Shown here: positions 10,874-21,030 of the stretch, piece by piece | Layout of the letters: each line of letters begins with the position of its first letter | How positions within the stretch are numbered: position 1 is the first letter of the stretch | From: Variovorax paradoxus EPS | GTDB lineage: Bacteria; Pseudomonadota; Gammaproteobacteria; Burkholderiales; Burkholderiaceae_C | Assembly (NCBI RefSeq): GCF_000184745.1 | Contig: NC_014931.1 | Span: forward strand, 4,712,001 to 4,776,000 | Length of the DNA stretch: 64,000 nt | Direction of reading: 5' to 3' | The notes under the pieces: generated by a model | Told to the model about the DNA's origin: nothing | Seen by the model: only the letters and a program-made list of their open reading frames with translations | The model's database searches: none | Translations under genes and position numbers: made by a program

Positions 10874-12181
10874 TCAGCCGCCCGGCGACAGGTGTTTGGC
10901 TTGCAGCCGGGGGGTGCCGTTTTCGAGCACGCCACCCACGGTGAAGAACGATCCGAAGACCACGATTCTATCAGCGGGGTCTGCGTGCTCGATGGCCGCG
11001 CGCAACGCGTCCATGGGGCTTGCGTGCACGCTCGCGGAGGCGTCGGCGCGGGTGTTCTGCGCCTGCCAGGCGGCCTGCAGATCGGCACCCTTGGCGGCCC
11101 GTGCGGTCGGCAGGTCGGTGAAGTACCAGCGGTCGATCAGCGGGCCGATGCGCGCCAGGATCGGCGCGAGGTCCTTGTCGGCCATGATGCCGAACACGCC
11201 GTGCGTCGTGGGAAAGAAACCCATCGCATCGAGGTTCTCGGCGAGCGCCGCGACCGCGTGTGCGTTGTGCGCCACATCGAGCACCAGCGCGGGCTCGCCC
11301 GGCACGATCTGGAAGCGCCCCGGCAACTCGACCATCGCGAGACCGTTGCGCACCGCTTGCGCCGTGATCGGCAATTGCGGACGCAGCGCCTCGAGCGCCG
11401 CGAGCACGCCCGCGGCATTGATGAGCTGGTTGGCGCCACGCAGCGCCGGATAGGCCAGCCCGCTGTAGCGCCGCCCGCGGCCCGACCAGCCCCACTGCTG
11501 CTTGTCGCCCGACACGTTGAAGTCGGCCCCGAAGCGCCAGAGGTCGGCGCCGATGGCGTTCGCATGATCGATCACGCTCTGCGGCGGCATCGGATCGCTC
11601 ACGATGGCCGGCTTGCCGGCGCGCAGGACGCCGGCCTTCTCGAAGCCGATGCTTTCGCGGTCGGGGCCGAGATAGTCCATGTGGTCCAGGTCGATGCTGG
11701 TGATGACCGCGCAGTCCGCATCGATGATGTTGACCGCGTCGAGCCGGCCGCCGAGGCCGACTTCGAGGATCGCCACATCGGGCTTTTCCTCGATCATCCG
11801 GTGCAGGATGCCGAGGGTGGTGAACTCGAAGTAGGTCAGCGCCATGTCGCCGCGCGCCTTTTCCACCACTTCGAAGCTTGCTATCAGTTTGGAAGCATCG
11901 ACCGATTCGCCCTTCAGCCGCAGCCGCTCCTCGAAGTGCACAAGGTGCGGGGAGGTGAACACGGCGGTGCGGTAGCCCGCATGCGTGAGGATCGACTCGA
12001 GCATCGCGCAGGTCGAGCCCTTGCCGTTGGTGCCGGCCACCGTGATGACGGGGCAGCCGAATTTCAGGCCGAGGCGCCCGGCCATCTCCTTGGCGCGGTC
12101 GAGGCCCAGTTCGATGTTCTTGGGATGGAGTTGCTCGGCGCGCGCGAGCCAGTCGTTAAGGGTTTCCATGGAGGCCGGCAT
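10874..12181 (-). CDS. folC: bifunctional dihydrofolate/folylpolyglutamate synthase
   Basis: A 435-residue Mur-ligase-fold enzyme that makes dihydrofolate and adds glutamates to folates. The ATP P-loop is VAGTNGKGSTCAM (about residues 48-60). It is followed by FTSPHLVHFEERLRL, EVGLGGRLDAVN, ITSIDLDHMDYLG, EKAGVLR and the C-terminal domain block VLDVAHNAHAV. It is the first gene of the minus-strand run leading to gltX. A second ATG four codons in (12169) is an alternative start; no strong ribosome site supports either. It is divergent from the ArsC/Spx-like gene, with 36 bases between. Confidence 0.96.
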   Translation of the reverse strand: MPASMETLNDWLARAEQLHPKNIELGLDRAKEMAGRLGLKFGCPVITVAGTNGKGSTCAMLESILTHAGYRTAVFTSPHLVHFEERLRLKGESVDASKLIASFEVVEKARGDMALTYFEFTTLGILHRMIEEKPDVAILEVGLGGRLDAVNIIDADCAVITSIDLDHMDYLGPDRESIGFEKAGVLRAGKPAIVSDPMPPQSVIDHANAIGADLWRFGADFNVSGDKQQWGWSGRGRRYSGLAYPALRGANQLINAAGVLAALEALRPQLPITAQAVRNGLAMVELPGRFQIVPGEPALVLDVAHNAHAVAALAENLDAMGFFPTTHGVFGIMADKDLAPILARIGPLIDRWYFTDLPTARAAKGADLQAAWQAQNTRADASASVHASPMDALRAAIEHADPADRIVVFGSFFTVGGVLENGTPRLQAKHLSPGG

Positions 12182-12217
12182 TGTCGCCGACCCGCCGGGC
12201 GCGGCATCATGGCGGCC

Positions 12218-12571
12218 ATGACAACCCTATACGGCATCCCGAACTGCGACACCGTCAAGCGCGCCCGCGCCTGGCTCGACGAACACAACGTGGCCTACAC
12301 CTTCCACGATTTCAAGAAACAGGGCGTGCCCGAGGCCGAGCTCGACCAGTGGCTGAAGAAGCCCGGCTGGGAGGCGCTGGTCAACCGCCGCGGCACCACC
12401 TGGCGCAAGCTGGACGAAGCCACCCAGAACAGCGTGGTCGATGCCGCCTCGGCCCGCGCCGTGCTGCTGGCCAACCCGAGCCTGATCAAGCGGCCGGTGG
12501 TCAACTGGGGCGCGAAAACCGGCGTTACGACGGGATTCGACGCCGCAAGCTGGGCTGTGAACGCCGTGTAA
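12218..12571 (+). CDS. ArsC/Spx family protein (YffB-like)
   Basis: A 117-residue thioredoxin-fold protein of the ArsC/Spx family. It begins MTTLYGIPNCDTVKRARAWL. Only one cysteine (Cys10) stands in the active-site position, followed by DTV, so there is no CxxC pair. Other family features are YTFHDFKKQGVP, RRGTTWRKL and NPSLIKRPVV. An in-frame ATG nine bases upstream (12209) is a possible alternative start. The group is annotated as Spx/MgsR or YffB-like, with glutathione-dependent reductase activity proposed for some members. True arsenate reduction is not supported, because no ars genes are nearby. Confidence 0.9.
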   Translation: MTTLYGIPNCDTVKRARAWLDEHNVAYTFHDFKKQGVPEAELDQWLKKPGWEALVNRRGTTWRKLDEATQNSVVDAASARAVLLANPSLIKRPVVNWGAKTGVTTGFDAASWAVNAV

Positions 12572-12628
12572 ACCCCGGAACCCCGCCTCGCCGGCCGGCC
12601 TCCAAACCCGATCTGCAGGAGAGACACC

Positions 12629-13297
12629 ATGAACAGACACGTTTTTCGCACCCTCGCGGGGCTTTCGGTGGTCGGGCTGTTGACCACGGGCGCAGGCATC
12701 GCGCAGGCCCAGCAAGTGGTCCAGGCCCGGGTCATTTCTGCCACGCCGATCCGCGAAACGACCGGCAGCGACGTCAGCTACAACGTCACCTACGAATACC
12801 AGGGTCGCCAGTACACGACCCGCACCACCAGCCGGCCGGGCGCGACCATTCCGGTCCAGGCCAGCGCCTACGGCGTGACCACTTCGGGTGCGACCACCGC
12901 GCCCGTGCAGCCGCAATCGCAGTTGCAGCCCTATCCGGTCGAGGCGAATAACAACAGCCAGCCATACCAGCAGCAGTATCAGTATCAGCAAGACCCGCAG
13001 TCGCAGCAGCAATACCAGGGCCAGGGCAGCGGTTCGCCCTGGGACAGCGTCGTGCCCGAACCCGGCGTGGTGGTGTCCAACGCGCCCGCGCCGGTCTACG
13101 TGCAGCCGGCGCCGGTGTATGCGCCGCCCGTGTACGTGCAGCCCGCCTACACCTACCCGTACGCACAGCCCTACGTGTACCCGCCGGTGGGCATCTCGCT
13201 GAACCTGGGCTATTCGCGCGGCTGGGGCGGCGGCTACTACGGGCGGGGCTACGGGTATCGCGGCTACGGCGGTTACCGCGGCGGCTGGCATCGCTGA
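12629..13297 (+). CDS. secreted low-complexity protein of unknown function
   Basis: A 222-residue exported protein. A signal peptide (MNRHVFRTLAGLSVVGLLTT, cleavage probably after AQA near residue 28) is followed by a short conserved-looking region, VVQARVISATPIRETTGSDV, with a TYEYQGRQYTTRT block. The rest is low complexity: Gln/Tyr-rich (about 105-140), Pro/Val/Tyr-rich (about 150-190) and a Gly/Tyr/Arg-rich tail ending GGWHR. A good AGGAGAG ribosome site precedes the ATG. The N-terminal part resembles small periplasmic proteins that often carry a glycine-zipper, but no zipper is present. I do not recognise a function; an envelope or surface role is a guess. Confidence 0.8.
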   Translation: MNRHVFRTLAGLSVVGLLTTGAGIAQAQQVVQARVISATPIRETTGSDVSYNVTYEYQGRQYTTRTTSRPGATIPVQASAYGVTTSGATTAPVQPQSQLQPYPVEANNNSQPYQQQYQYQQDPQSQQQYQGQGSGSPWDSVVPEPGVVVSNAPAPVYVQPAPVYAPPVYVQPAYTYPYAQPYVYPPVGISLNLGYSRGWGGGYYGRGYGYRGYGGYRGGWHR

Positions 13298-13421
13298 GAA
13301 GGTGTGAGCGGCTGGGGCCTGGGCAAGCCCCTAAAATCGAGGACTTTTCCAACCCCTGAGGGGTGCGCCGCCTGCGCGGTGCGTCCTCGAATGCCGACCG
13401 CCCGCGCGCCGGCGCCACCCA

Positions 13422-15105
<1,684 letters not shown>

Positions 15106-15126
15106 GCCGAACGCGCTTCAATGACG

Positions 15127-15154
15127 AACGGGCCCGATGGGCCCGTTTCTCTTT
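15127..15154 (+). terminator. Rho-independent terminator of argG
   Basis: Perfect 9-bp stem AACGGGCCC/GGGCCCGTT with a three-base loop (GAT), followed by TCTCTTT. It lies 22 bases after the argG stop, and the converging gene on the minus strand ends just beyond it. Confidence 0.85.
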
Positions 15155-15169
15155 GGCGTGTCGCGTCGG

Positions 15170-16003
15170 TCAGTCGCCGCCTCCGCCGCAGCCCCCTCCG
15201 CAACCGCCACCGCTGTCACCGCCGCCGGAGTCCCCGCTTCCCCCACCATCGCCGCTGCTGCTCGATTCGCTGCCGCCGAAACCACCGGCATCACCCGAGC
15301 TGCCGCCGTCCGACGAGGACTCGCCGAATTCGCTGCCGCACTGCGAGGTCGAGCCGTTGTGCCGGTCGACCGCCTTGCAATCGGGCACGTACTCGAAGCC
15401 GCCCGGAATCGCGAACTTGATGTCCAGCGCGAACAGAAGCGGCAGGCGCGCGGGCTTGCGCGGATCGATGCTTTCTTCCTTGCACGCCCAGTACCAGGTT
15501 CGGCGCAGGCCGTCGTTGCGCTTGGGGTCCTTGCCCAGCACCTCGGCCGGGCTGTGGTGCAGCATGCCGCCGAAGGCTGCCTTGCACCAGTTCTGGTAGC
15601 CCTGCGTGTGCAGGATGAACTCGTGCCAGGCGGTGTCGACCACCTTGGAGGGCATGGCGACGAACTTGCGGTCGCTGCGCAGGTGCGCCATGAAGAACTG
15701 GCGCAGGCCCCGCAGCACCAGTTCGGCGTCGCGGCGGCTCAGTTGCGGATGGGCTTCGCGTAGCTTGCCGATCAGGAAGGGCGGCAGTCGCGCTTCACGA
15801 ATGAACTGGCGGCGCAAGCTCACTTCGATGCGGCTCAGGAGCGCCGCGAAACAGAAGGCTGCGATGAACAGCAGCGCCGATCCCCACCAACGCGCCGGCA
15901 CTAGGAACACCGAGGCAATGCCAGCCACGATGACGATCCGCTGCGCCCACACCAGCGCGGCGATGCGCCGGCGGTAATTCAGGTGCAGGAAGTCGAGATC
16001 CAT
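15170..16003 (-). CDS. membrane protein with glycine-rich-protein (GRDP-like) domain and Cys/Gly tail
   Basis: A 277-residue protein of unknown function. After a short basic N-terminus there are two hydrophobic segments (about residues 22-36 and 40-58). The central part contains VDTAWHEFILHTQGYQNWCK, which resembles the WHxH-type core of the glycine-rich domain proteins (DUF1399 family). A Ser/Gly/Asp-rich tail of about 60 residues ends in the pattern GGGCGGGCGGGGD. Such tails are typical of this family in both bacteria and plants. It stands alone, converging with argG and 11 bases downstream of murB on the same strand. No function is established; the family relation is judged from the single motif and the tail. 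Confidence 0.75.
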   Translation of the reverse strand: MDLDFLHLNYRRRIAALVWAQRIVIVAGIASVFLVPARWWGSALLFIAAFCFAALLSRIEVSLRRQFIREARLPPFLIGKLREAHPQLSRRDAELVLRGLRQFFMAHLRSDRKFVAMPSKVVDTAWHEFILHTQGYQNWCKAAFGGMLHHSPAEVLGKDPKRNDGLRRTWYWACKEESIDPRKPARLPLLFALDIKFAIPGGFEYVPDCKAVDRHNGSTSQCGSEFGESSSDGGSSGDAGGFGGSESSSSGDGGGSGDSGGGDSGGGCGGGCGGGGD

Positions 16004-16014
16004 TGATTACTTTG

Positions 16015-17067
16015 TCAGACCACCACCGGCTCGGGCTCCAGCCGGATGCCGAAGCGCTCGTACACGCTGGTCTGGATCGCCTTGGCCAGCGTCATCACCT
16101 CGCCGCCGGTCACCGGGTTCTCGCTGCCGCCGCGGTTGACCAGCACCAGCGCCTGCCGCTCGTACACGCCGGCATTGCCGACCGACTTGCCCTTCCAGCC
16201 GCACGCGTCGATGAGCCAGCCGGCCGCCAGCTTGATGCTGCCGTCGGCCATCGGGTAGTGAACGATCTTGGGGTCGCGCGCAATGATGTCGGCGCACTGC
16301 TCGGGCGTGACGGTCGGGTTCTTGAAGAAGCTGCCGGCGTTGCCCAGCACGCGCCAGTCGGGCAGCTTGGCGCGGCGGATGGCGCAGACCCAATCGAAGA
16401 TGTCGACGGCGCTCGGCGTAAAGTTGCCGGTTTCTTCCATCTTGCGTTCGAGGTCGAGGTAGCCGACCACTGCCTTCCAGGGCTTGGGCAGCCGGAAGCG
16501 CACGCGGGTGATGAGCGCGCGGCCCGCAAGGCCGAAGTCGTTGGGGCCGCTGCGCACATGCTTGAACACCGAATCGCGGTAGCCGAAGGCGCACTGGGCG
16601 GCATCGAGCGTGAAGCTGCGGCCGGTGTCCAGGTCGATGGCGTCTAGCGATTCGAAGCGGTCCTGCAACTCGACGCCGTAGGCGCCGATGTTTTGCACGG
16701 GAGCGCCGCCCACGGTGCCCGGGATCAGCGCCAGGTTTTCGAGGCCGGGATAGCCGTTGCGCACCATCCATTCGACCGCGTCATGCCAGATCTCGCCCGC
16801 GCCGGCTTCCACGATCCAGGCCCGCGGCGTCTCTTCGACCAGCCGCAGACCCTTGATTTCCACCTTGAGCACCAGCGGCTTGACGTCGCCGGTCAGCACG
16901 ATGTTGCTGCCGCCGCCCAGCACGAAACGGGGGGCGCCCTGCCAGTCGGGGCCGGCCAGAAGCTCGGCGATATCGGCCTCGTCCGTGATGCGCGCCAGGC
17001 GCTGCGCGCGCGCGACGATGCCGAAACTGTTGTACGGCTGCAGGGGGACGTTGTGCTCCACGATCAT
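16015..17067 (-). CDS. murB: UDP-N-acetylmuramate dehydrogenase
   Basis: A 350-residue FAD enzyme that reduces UDP-GlcNAc-enolpyruvate to UDP-MurNAc in peptidoglycan synthesis. Type I MurB features: [19 protein letters not shown] at the N-terminus, [11 protein letters not shown] in the FAD site, [30 protein letters not shown] and [11 protein letters not shown] with the catalytic serine, and [15 protein letters not shown]. Length fits the E. coli type. It is divergent from yajQ, with 45 bases between the starts. Confidence 0.97.
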   Translation of the reverse strand: MIVEHNVPLQPYNSFGIVARAQRLARITDEADIAELLAGPDWQGAPRFVLGGGSNIVLTGDVKPLVLKVEIKGLRLVEETPRAWIVEAGAGEIWHDAVEWMVRNGYPGLENLALIPGTVGGAPVQNIGAYGVELQDRFESLDAIDLDTGRSFTLDAAQCAFGYRDSVFKHVRSGPNDFGLAGRALITRVRFRLPKPWKAVVGYLDLERKMEETGNFTPSAVDIFDWVCAIRRAKLPDWRVLGNAGSFFKNPTVTPEQCADIIARDPKIVHYPMADGSIKLAAGWLIDACGWKGKSVGNAGVYERQALVLVNRGGSENPVTGGEVMTLAKAIQTSVYERFGIRLEPEPVVV

Positions 17068-17112
17068 GGGAGAATTGTCGCATTCAGCACCCGCAAGAAT
17101 TCAGGAGAGCCC

Positions 17113-17598
17113 ATGCCGTCTTTCGATACCGTCTGCGAGCCCAATTTGCCCGAAGTGAAGAACGCGGTCGAGAACACCGCCAAGGAAATCGCGACGCGCT
17201 TCGACTTCAAGGGCACCGCCGCCGCCGTCGACCTCAAGGACAAGGAAATCACCATGATCGGTGACGCCGAGTTCCAGCTCGTGCAGGTCGAGGACATCCT
17301 TCGCAGCAAGCTCACCAAGCGCAGCGTCGATGTACGCTTTCTCGACAAGGGCGACGTCCAGAAGATGGGCGGCGACAAGGTCAAGCAGGTCATCAAGGTC
17401 AAGAGCGGCATCGAAAGCGAGCAGGCCAAGAAGATCACCCGCATCGTCAAGGACAGCAAGCTCAAGGTGCAGGCCGCGATCCAGGGCGACGCCGTGCGCA
17501 TCACCGGCGCCAAGCGCGACGACCTGCAGGCCGCCATGGCGCTGATCAAGAAGGACGTGCCGGACATGCCCCTGTCGTTCAACAACTTCCGCGACTGA
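17113..17598 (+). CDS. yajQ: YajQ family cyclic-di-GMP-binding protein
   Basis: A 161-residue cytoplasmic protein beginning [20 protein letters not shown], with an AGGAGA ribosome site at 17103. It has the double ferredoxin-like fold sequence of the family, for example [23 protein letters not shown] and the end [11 protein letters not shown]. YajQ proteins bind nucleotides, and the Xanthomonas homologue binds cyclic-di-GMP and tunes a transcription factor. Seven bases separate it from the next gene, so the two are probably cotranscribed. Confidence 0.96.
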   Translation: MPSFDTVCEPNLPEVKNAVENTAKEIATRFDFKGTAAAVDLKDKEITMIGDAEFQLVQVEDILRSKLTKRSVDVRFLDKGDVQKMGGDKVKQVIKVKSGIESEQAKKITRIVKDSKLKVQAAIQGDAVRITGAKRDDLQAAMALIKKDVPDMPLSFNNFRD

Positions 17599-17605
17599 TC
17601 TCCTC

Positions 17606-18256
17606 ATGAAACCCCTCGCCCTTGCGACGGCAGCGTGTCTTCTGGCTGCCGTTGCGGTGGCGCATGCTGCAAGCTCGGTGATGCTCACCGGCACCATCGG
17701 CAGCCGCGCGATCCTGATCGTGAACGGCGCACCGCCCAAGACCGTGGCGGTCGGCGAGAGTTTCCAGGGGGTCAAGCTCGTGTCGCTGCAGGCCGAGCAG
17801 GCGGTGGTCGAGCTCGAAGGCAAGCGCGTCAACCTGCGCATGGACACGCCGGTGAGCATCGGCGGCGGTGGCGGTTCAGGCGGTGGCGGCAACCGCATCG
17901 TGTTGTCGCCCGACAGCCGCGGCCACTACATGACACAGGGCGCCATCAACGGCCGCGCCGTCACGTTCATGCTCGACACGGGCGCCACCTCGATCGCGCT
18001 CTCGGCCGCCGATGCCGAGCGCATCGGCCTGGACTACAGCAAGGGCCAGCGCATCCAGATGAACACCGCCAACGGTGTGTCTCAGGGCTACAAACTGCGC
18101 GTGCAGTCGGTGCGTGTGGGCGATGTGGAGGTGTACGACATCGATGCTGTCGTCTCGCAGCAGCCGATGCCCTTCGTGCTGCTGGGCAACAGCTTCATCA
18201 ACCGCTTCTCCATGCGCCGAGACGCGGACCAGATGGTCCTGGAAAAGCGGTACTGA
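17606..18256 (+). CDS. secreted retropepsin-like aspartic protease (clan AA, TIGR02281 type)
   Basis: A 216-residue exported protein. The signal peptide covers about residues 1-21 (LALATAACLLAAVAVAHAA). A small N-terminal region and a GGGGGSGGGG linker (about 86-95) precede a single retropepsin-like domain. The catalytic motif is FMLDTGATSIALS with Asp124, and the C-terminal flap partner is FVLLGNSFINRFSM. Such proteins must dimerise to form the active site. The substrate is unknown. It lies seven bases behind yajQ and converges with the RidA gene. Confidence 0.88.
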   Translation: MKPLALATAACLLAAVAVAHAASSVMLTGTIGSRAILIVNGAPPKTVAVGESFQGVKLVSLQAEQAVVELEGKRVNLRMDTPVSIGGGGGSGGGGNRIVLSPDSRGHYMTQGAINGRAVTFMLDTGATSIALSAADAERIGLDYSKGQRIQMNTANGVSQGYKLRVQSVRVGDVEVYDIDAVVSQQPMPFVLLGNSFINRFSMRRDADQMVLEKRY

Positions 18257-18262
18257 ATAACG

Positions 18263-18616
18263 TCAGGCCGCAGCAGCGGTAACGACGATCTCGATCTTGT
18301 AGGCCGCATTGGCCATCTTGGCCTGCACCGTCGCGCGCGGCGGCGTGTTGCCGGCCGGAATCCACGCATCCCACACCTCGTTCATCGCCGTGATGTCGGT
18401 GATGTCGGCCAGGAAGATCTGCGTCATGAGAATGCGCGACTTGTCGCTGCCGGCCTCGGCCAGCAGGCGGTCGACCATGGCGAGCACCTGCGCGGTCTGG
18501 CCGCGGATGTCCTGCGTGGTGTCGTCTGGCACCTGACCGGCGAGGTAGATGGTGCCGTTGTGCACGGCCGTCTCCGAGAGACGCGGGCCGACGTGAAAGC
18601 GGGTGATGTTTGCCAT
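18263..18616 (-). CDS. RidA family protein
   Basis: A 117-residue YjgF/YER057c/UK114 protein, starting MANITRFHVGPRLSE. Family blocks are GTIYLAGQVPDDTTQDI, SRILMTQIFLADITDI and AGNTPPRATVQAKMANAAYKIEI. RidA itself hydrolyses reactive enamine/imine intermediates; the arginine of PPRAT that contacts the substrate carboxylate is present. The Rid subgroup is not certain. It follows plsY by eight bases in the same direction. Confidence 0.93.
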   Translation of the reverse strand: MANITRFHVGPRLSETAVHNGTIYLAGQVPDDTTQDIRGQTAQVLAMVDRLLAEAGSDKSRILMTQIFLADITDITAMNEVWDAWIPAGNTPPRATVQAKMANAAYKIEIVVTAAAA

Positions 18617-18624
18617 GGTGTTGT

Positions 18625-19260
18625 TCAAGCCTTTTTCTTCGAGCCGAGTTTCGACTCCGTGCCGGCCGCGAGCCGGCGGATGTTTTCGCGGTGCCGCCAG
18701 ACCAGCAGCAGACTCATGATGATGATCGCGATCAGCACCGCGCGGTCGAGCGGCCATGCAATGTTGCCGCCCAGCAGGTAATAGGCCGGCGCAAAGAAGG
18801 CCGCCACCAGCGACGACAGCGACGAGTAACGGAAGAAGACCGCGATGATCAGCCAGGTCGCGCCGGTCGCGAGCCCCAGCCAGGGCGCGATGCCCACCAG
18901 CACGCCCGCCGCGGTCGCCACGCCCTTGCCGCCCTGGAAGCCGAAGAACACCGGGTACAGGTGGCCGAGGAAGGCCGCGAGGCCCGCCACGGCGGCCACG
19001 CCATCGCCCAGGCCCCACTGCGCGCCGTAGTGGCGGATCAAAAACACCGGCAGCCAGCCCTTGACCGCATCCAGCACCAGCGTGGCCAGCGCCGCGCCCT
19101 TGTTGCCCGAGCGCAGCACGTTCGTGGCGCCCGGGTTGCCACTGCCGTAGCTGCGCGGATCGGCCATGCCGAGCGACTTGCTCACGATGACCGCGAACGA
19201 CAGCGAGCCGATCAGGTACGAAGCCACGATGGCAATGAGGGACGGCAGGTGAAAGCTCAA
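18625..19260 (-). CDS. plsY: glycerol-3-phosphate acyltransferase
   Basis: A 211-residue integral membrane acyltransferase that uses acyl phosphate to start phospholipid synthesis. No ATG is available before the conserved sequence, so the start is taken as TTG at 19260 ([20 protein letters not shown]), about nine bases behind a GGAG site. Motifs are [37 protein letters not shown] and [11 protein letters not shown]. About five membrane segments are visible. A Lys-rich end (GSKKKA) is also seen. Confidence 0.95.
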   Translation of the reverse strand: MSFHLPSLIAIVASYLIGSLSFAVIVSKSLGMADPRSYGSGNPGATNVLRSGNKGAALATLVLDAVKGWLPVFLIRHYGAQWGLGDGVAAVAGLAAFLGHLYPVFFGFQGGKGVATAAGVLVGIAPWLGLATGATWLIIAVFFRYSSLSSLVAAFFAPAYYLLGGNIAWPLDRAVLIAIIIMSLLLVWRHRENIRRLAAGTESKLGSKKKA

Positions 19261-19333
19261 GGCAGCGCTCCGCGGGGAAATGGTTGTTCTTTTTTGTCGA
19301 AGGGCGCCATCGTGGGCCGACGCGCCGCGGCGG

Positions 19334-19837
19334 CTATTCTGCCAGCGCGCACTGCACCGGCTTGGCCCCCAGCAGCGCCACGCACACCTGCGGATCGATG
19401 CCGACGAGGTAGCCGCGCCGTCCGCCGTTGAGCACGATCTTCGGCAGTTCGAGGATGGTCGACTCGATGTACACCGGCATCTCGCGCCGCGTGCCAAAGG
19501 GCGAGGTGCCGCCTACCATGTAGCCGCTGTGGCGCTGCGCCACCTCGGGCTTGCAGGGCTCGACCGACTTGGCGCCGATCTGCCGCGCGAGGTTCTTGGT
19601 CGACACCGTGCGGTTGCCGTGCATCAGCACGATGAGCGGCCTGGCGTCCTGGTCCTGCATCACCAGCGTCTTGATGACCGTGAACGGATCGAGCCCCAGC
19701 ATCTCGGCGCCGCGCTGCGCGCCGCCGTGCTCCATGTACTCGTACGGATGCTCGGTGAAGGCGACCTTGTTCGCCCGCAGCAGTTGCGTCGCGGGCGTTT
19801 CGGAAACGTGGACCTTCTTCACCTTCTGGTCTTTCAC
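19334..19837 (-). CDS. ybaK: Cys-tRNA(Pro)/Cys-tRNA(Cys) deacylase
   Basis: A 167-residue YbaK/EbsC editing domain protein that hydrolyses misacylated Cys-tRNA(Pro). The GTG start at 19837 shares four bases (GTGA) with the stop of the aldo/keto reductase gene, so translation is coupled. Visible motifs: [40 protein letters not shown], a [17 protein letters not shown] block and [12 protein letters not shown]. An ATG-free N-terminus ([19 protein letters not shown]) makes the exact start less certain. Confidence 0.93.
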   Translation of the reverse strand: MKDQKVKKVHVSETPATQLLRANKVAFTEHPYEYMEHGGAQRGAEMLGLDPFTVIKTLVMQDQDARPLIVLMHGNRTVSTKNLARQIGAKSVEPCKPEVAQRHSGYMVGGTSPFGTRREMPVYIESTILELPKIVLNGGRRGYLVGIDPQVCVALLGAKPVQCALAE

Positions 19838-20895
19838 GCCGCCGGGTCCCGGATGTCCCAGCGGATCTTGTCGATCTCGGCCAGGATTTCCGGCGACAGC
19901 GTGGTGCCGTAGGCATCGATGTCCTCGTCGAGCTGCTCGAGCGTGCGCACGCCGATGATCGTGCTCGCCACCTGCCACTTGGTGTAGCAGAAGGCCAGCG
20001 CGAGCTGCGTGGGCGTCAGGCCGTTGTCGCGCGCGAGCTGGTTGTACAGGCGCGCGGCCTTCAGCGCATCGGGCCGGCCCCAGCGCAGCTTGCGCACCGA
20101 CTCGTAGCGCGTGATGCGCGCTTCGGCGGGCGCGTCGGGCCCTGTGATGCCGCTCTGGTCGTACTTGCCGGTGAGGAGGCCATAGGCCAACGGCGAGTAG
20201 GCCAGCAGCGACACGCCCAGCCGGTGCATCGTTTCGTCCAGCCCGTTTTCCACGCCGCGGCTCGCGAGGTTGTAGACGTTCTGCACCGTCGCCACGCGCG
20301 GCAGGCCGTGCTGCTCGGCCAACCGAACGAACTCGTGCACGCCGTAGGGCGTTTCGTTCGACAGGCCGATCGCGCGGATCTTGCCGGCATTCACCAGCTT
20401 GCCGAAGGTCTCCAACTGCTCGTGGATCGGCGTCTGCGTGACTTCCTTGGCCGGGTCGTAGTAGATGTTGCCGAAGGCCGGCACGTGGCGCTCGGGCCAG
20501 TGGATCTGGTAGAGGTCGATCGTGTCGGTCTTCAGGCGCTTCAAGCTCGCATCGCACGAGGCCACGATGTCGGCGGCCGTCATGCCCACGCCTTCGCGCA
20601 CCCAGGGCGTGTTGCGCAGCGGGCCCGCGACCTTGGTGGCCAGCACCAGCTTCTGGCGCGCGCCGGGGTTGGCGGCGAACCAGTTGCCGATGATGGTTTC
20701 GGTGACGCTGTAGGTTTCCTCGCGGGTGGGCACCGAGTACATCTCGGCGGTGTCGATGAAGTCGACGCCGCGTTCCAGAGAACGGCTCAGGATGGCGTGG
20801 GCGGTGGGTTCGTCCACCTGCTCGCCGAAAGTCATGGTGCCGAGGCAGATCGGGGTGACGTGCAGGTCGCTCTGACCGAGTTGGATCTTTTTCAT
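19834..20895 (-). CDS. NADP(H)-dependent aldo/keto reductase (Tas-like)
   Basis: A 353-residue TIM-barrel oxidoreductase close in length to E. coli Tas (346). It begins MKKIQLGQSDLHVTPICLGT. The catalytic residues fall in DFIDTAEMYSVP (Asp, Tyr), VLATKVAG (Lys) and YQIHWPER (His). The C-terminal cofactor block ASTIIGVRTLEQLDEDI is present. It is cotranscribed with ybaK and divergent from the hydrolase gene. The physiological substrate is unknown. Confidence 0.93.
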   Translation of the reverse strand: MKKIQLGQSDLHVTPICLGTMTFGEQVDEPTAHAILSRSLERGVDFIDTAEMYSVPTREETYSVTETIIGNWFAANPGARQKLVLATKVAGPLRNTPWVREGVGMTAADIVASCDASLKRLKTDTIDLYQIHWPERHVPAFGNIYYDPAKEVTQTPIHEQLETFGKLVNAGKIRAIGLSNETPYGVHEFVRLAEQHGLPRVATVQNVYNLASRGVENGLDETMHRLGVSLLAYSPLAYGLLTGKYDQSGITGPDAPAEARITRYESVRKLRWGRPDALKAARLYNQLARDNGLTPTQLALAFCYTKWQVASTIIGVRTLEQLDEDIDAYGTTLSPEILAEIDKIRWDIRDPAA

Positions 20896-21030
20896 GCGCG
20901 GGATGCTACCGCCCTCCCCCGCAACGCGCTGACCGCGCGGCCAAAGCCCGAGCGGCAGTTGCCCGCGGCCGTCCGCACCTGTCGTCTGCCGGACTGCCCG
21001 AAAGCGCCCCGCTCCTTATCATCGGCGCCC

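Noticed and set aside
9548-12571. 1007-codon open frame on the plus strand
   Set aside because: It runs antisense to cvpA, the SPOR gene and folC; only its last 117 codons (the ArsC/Spx-like protein) have family features. High GC makes such antisense frames common.
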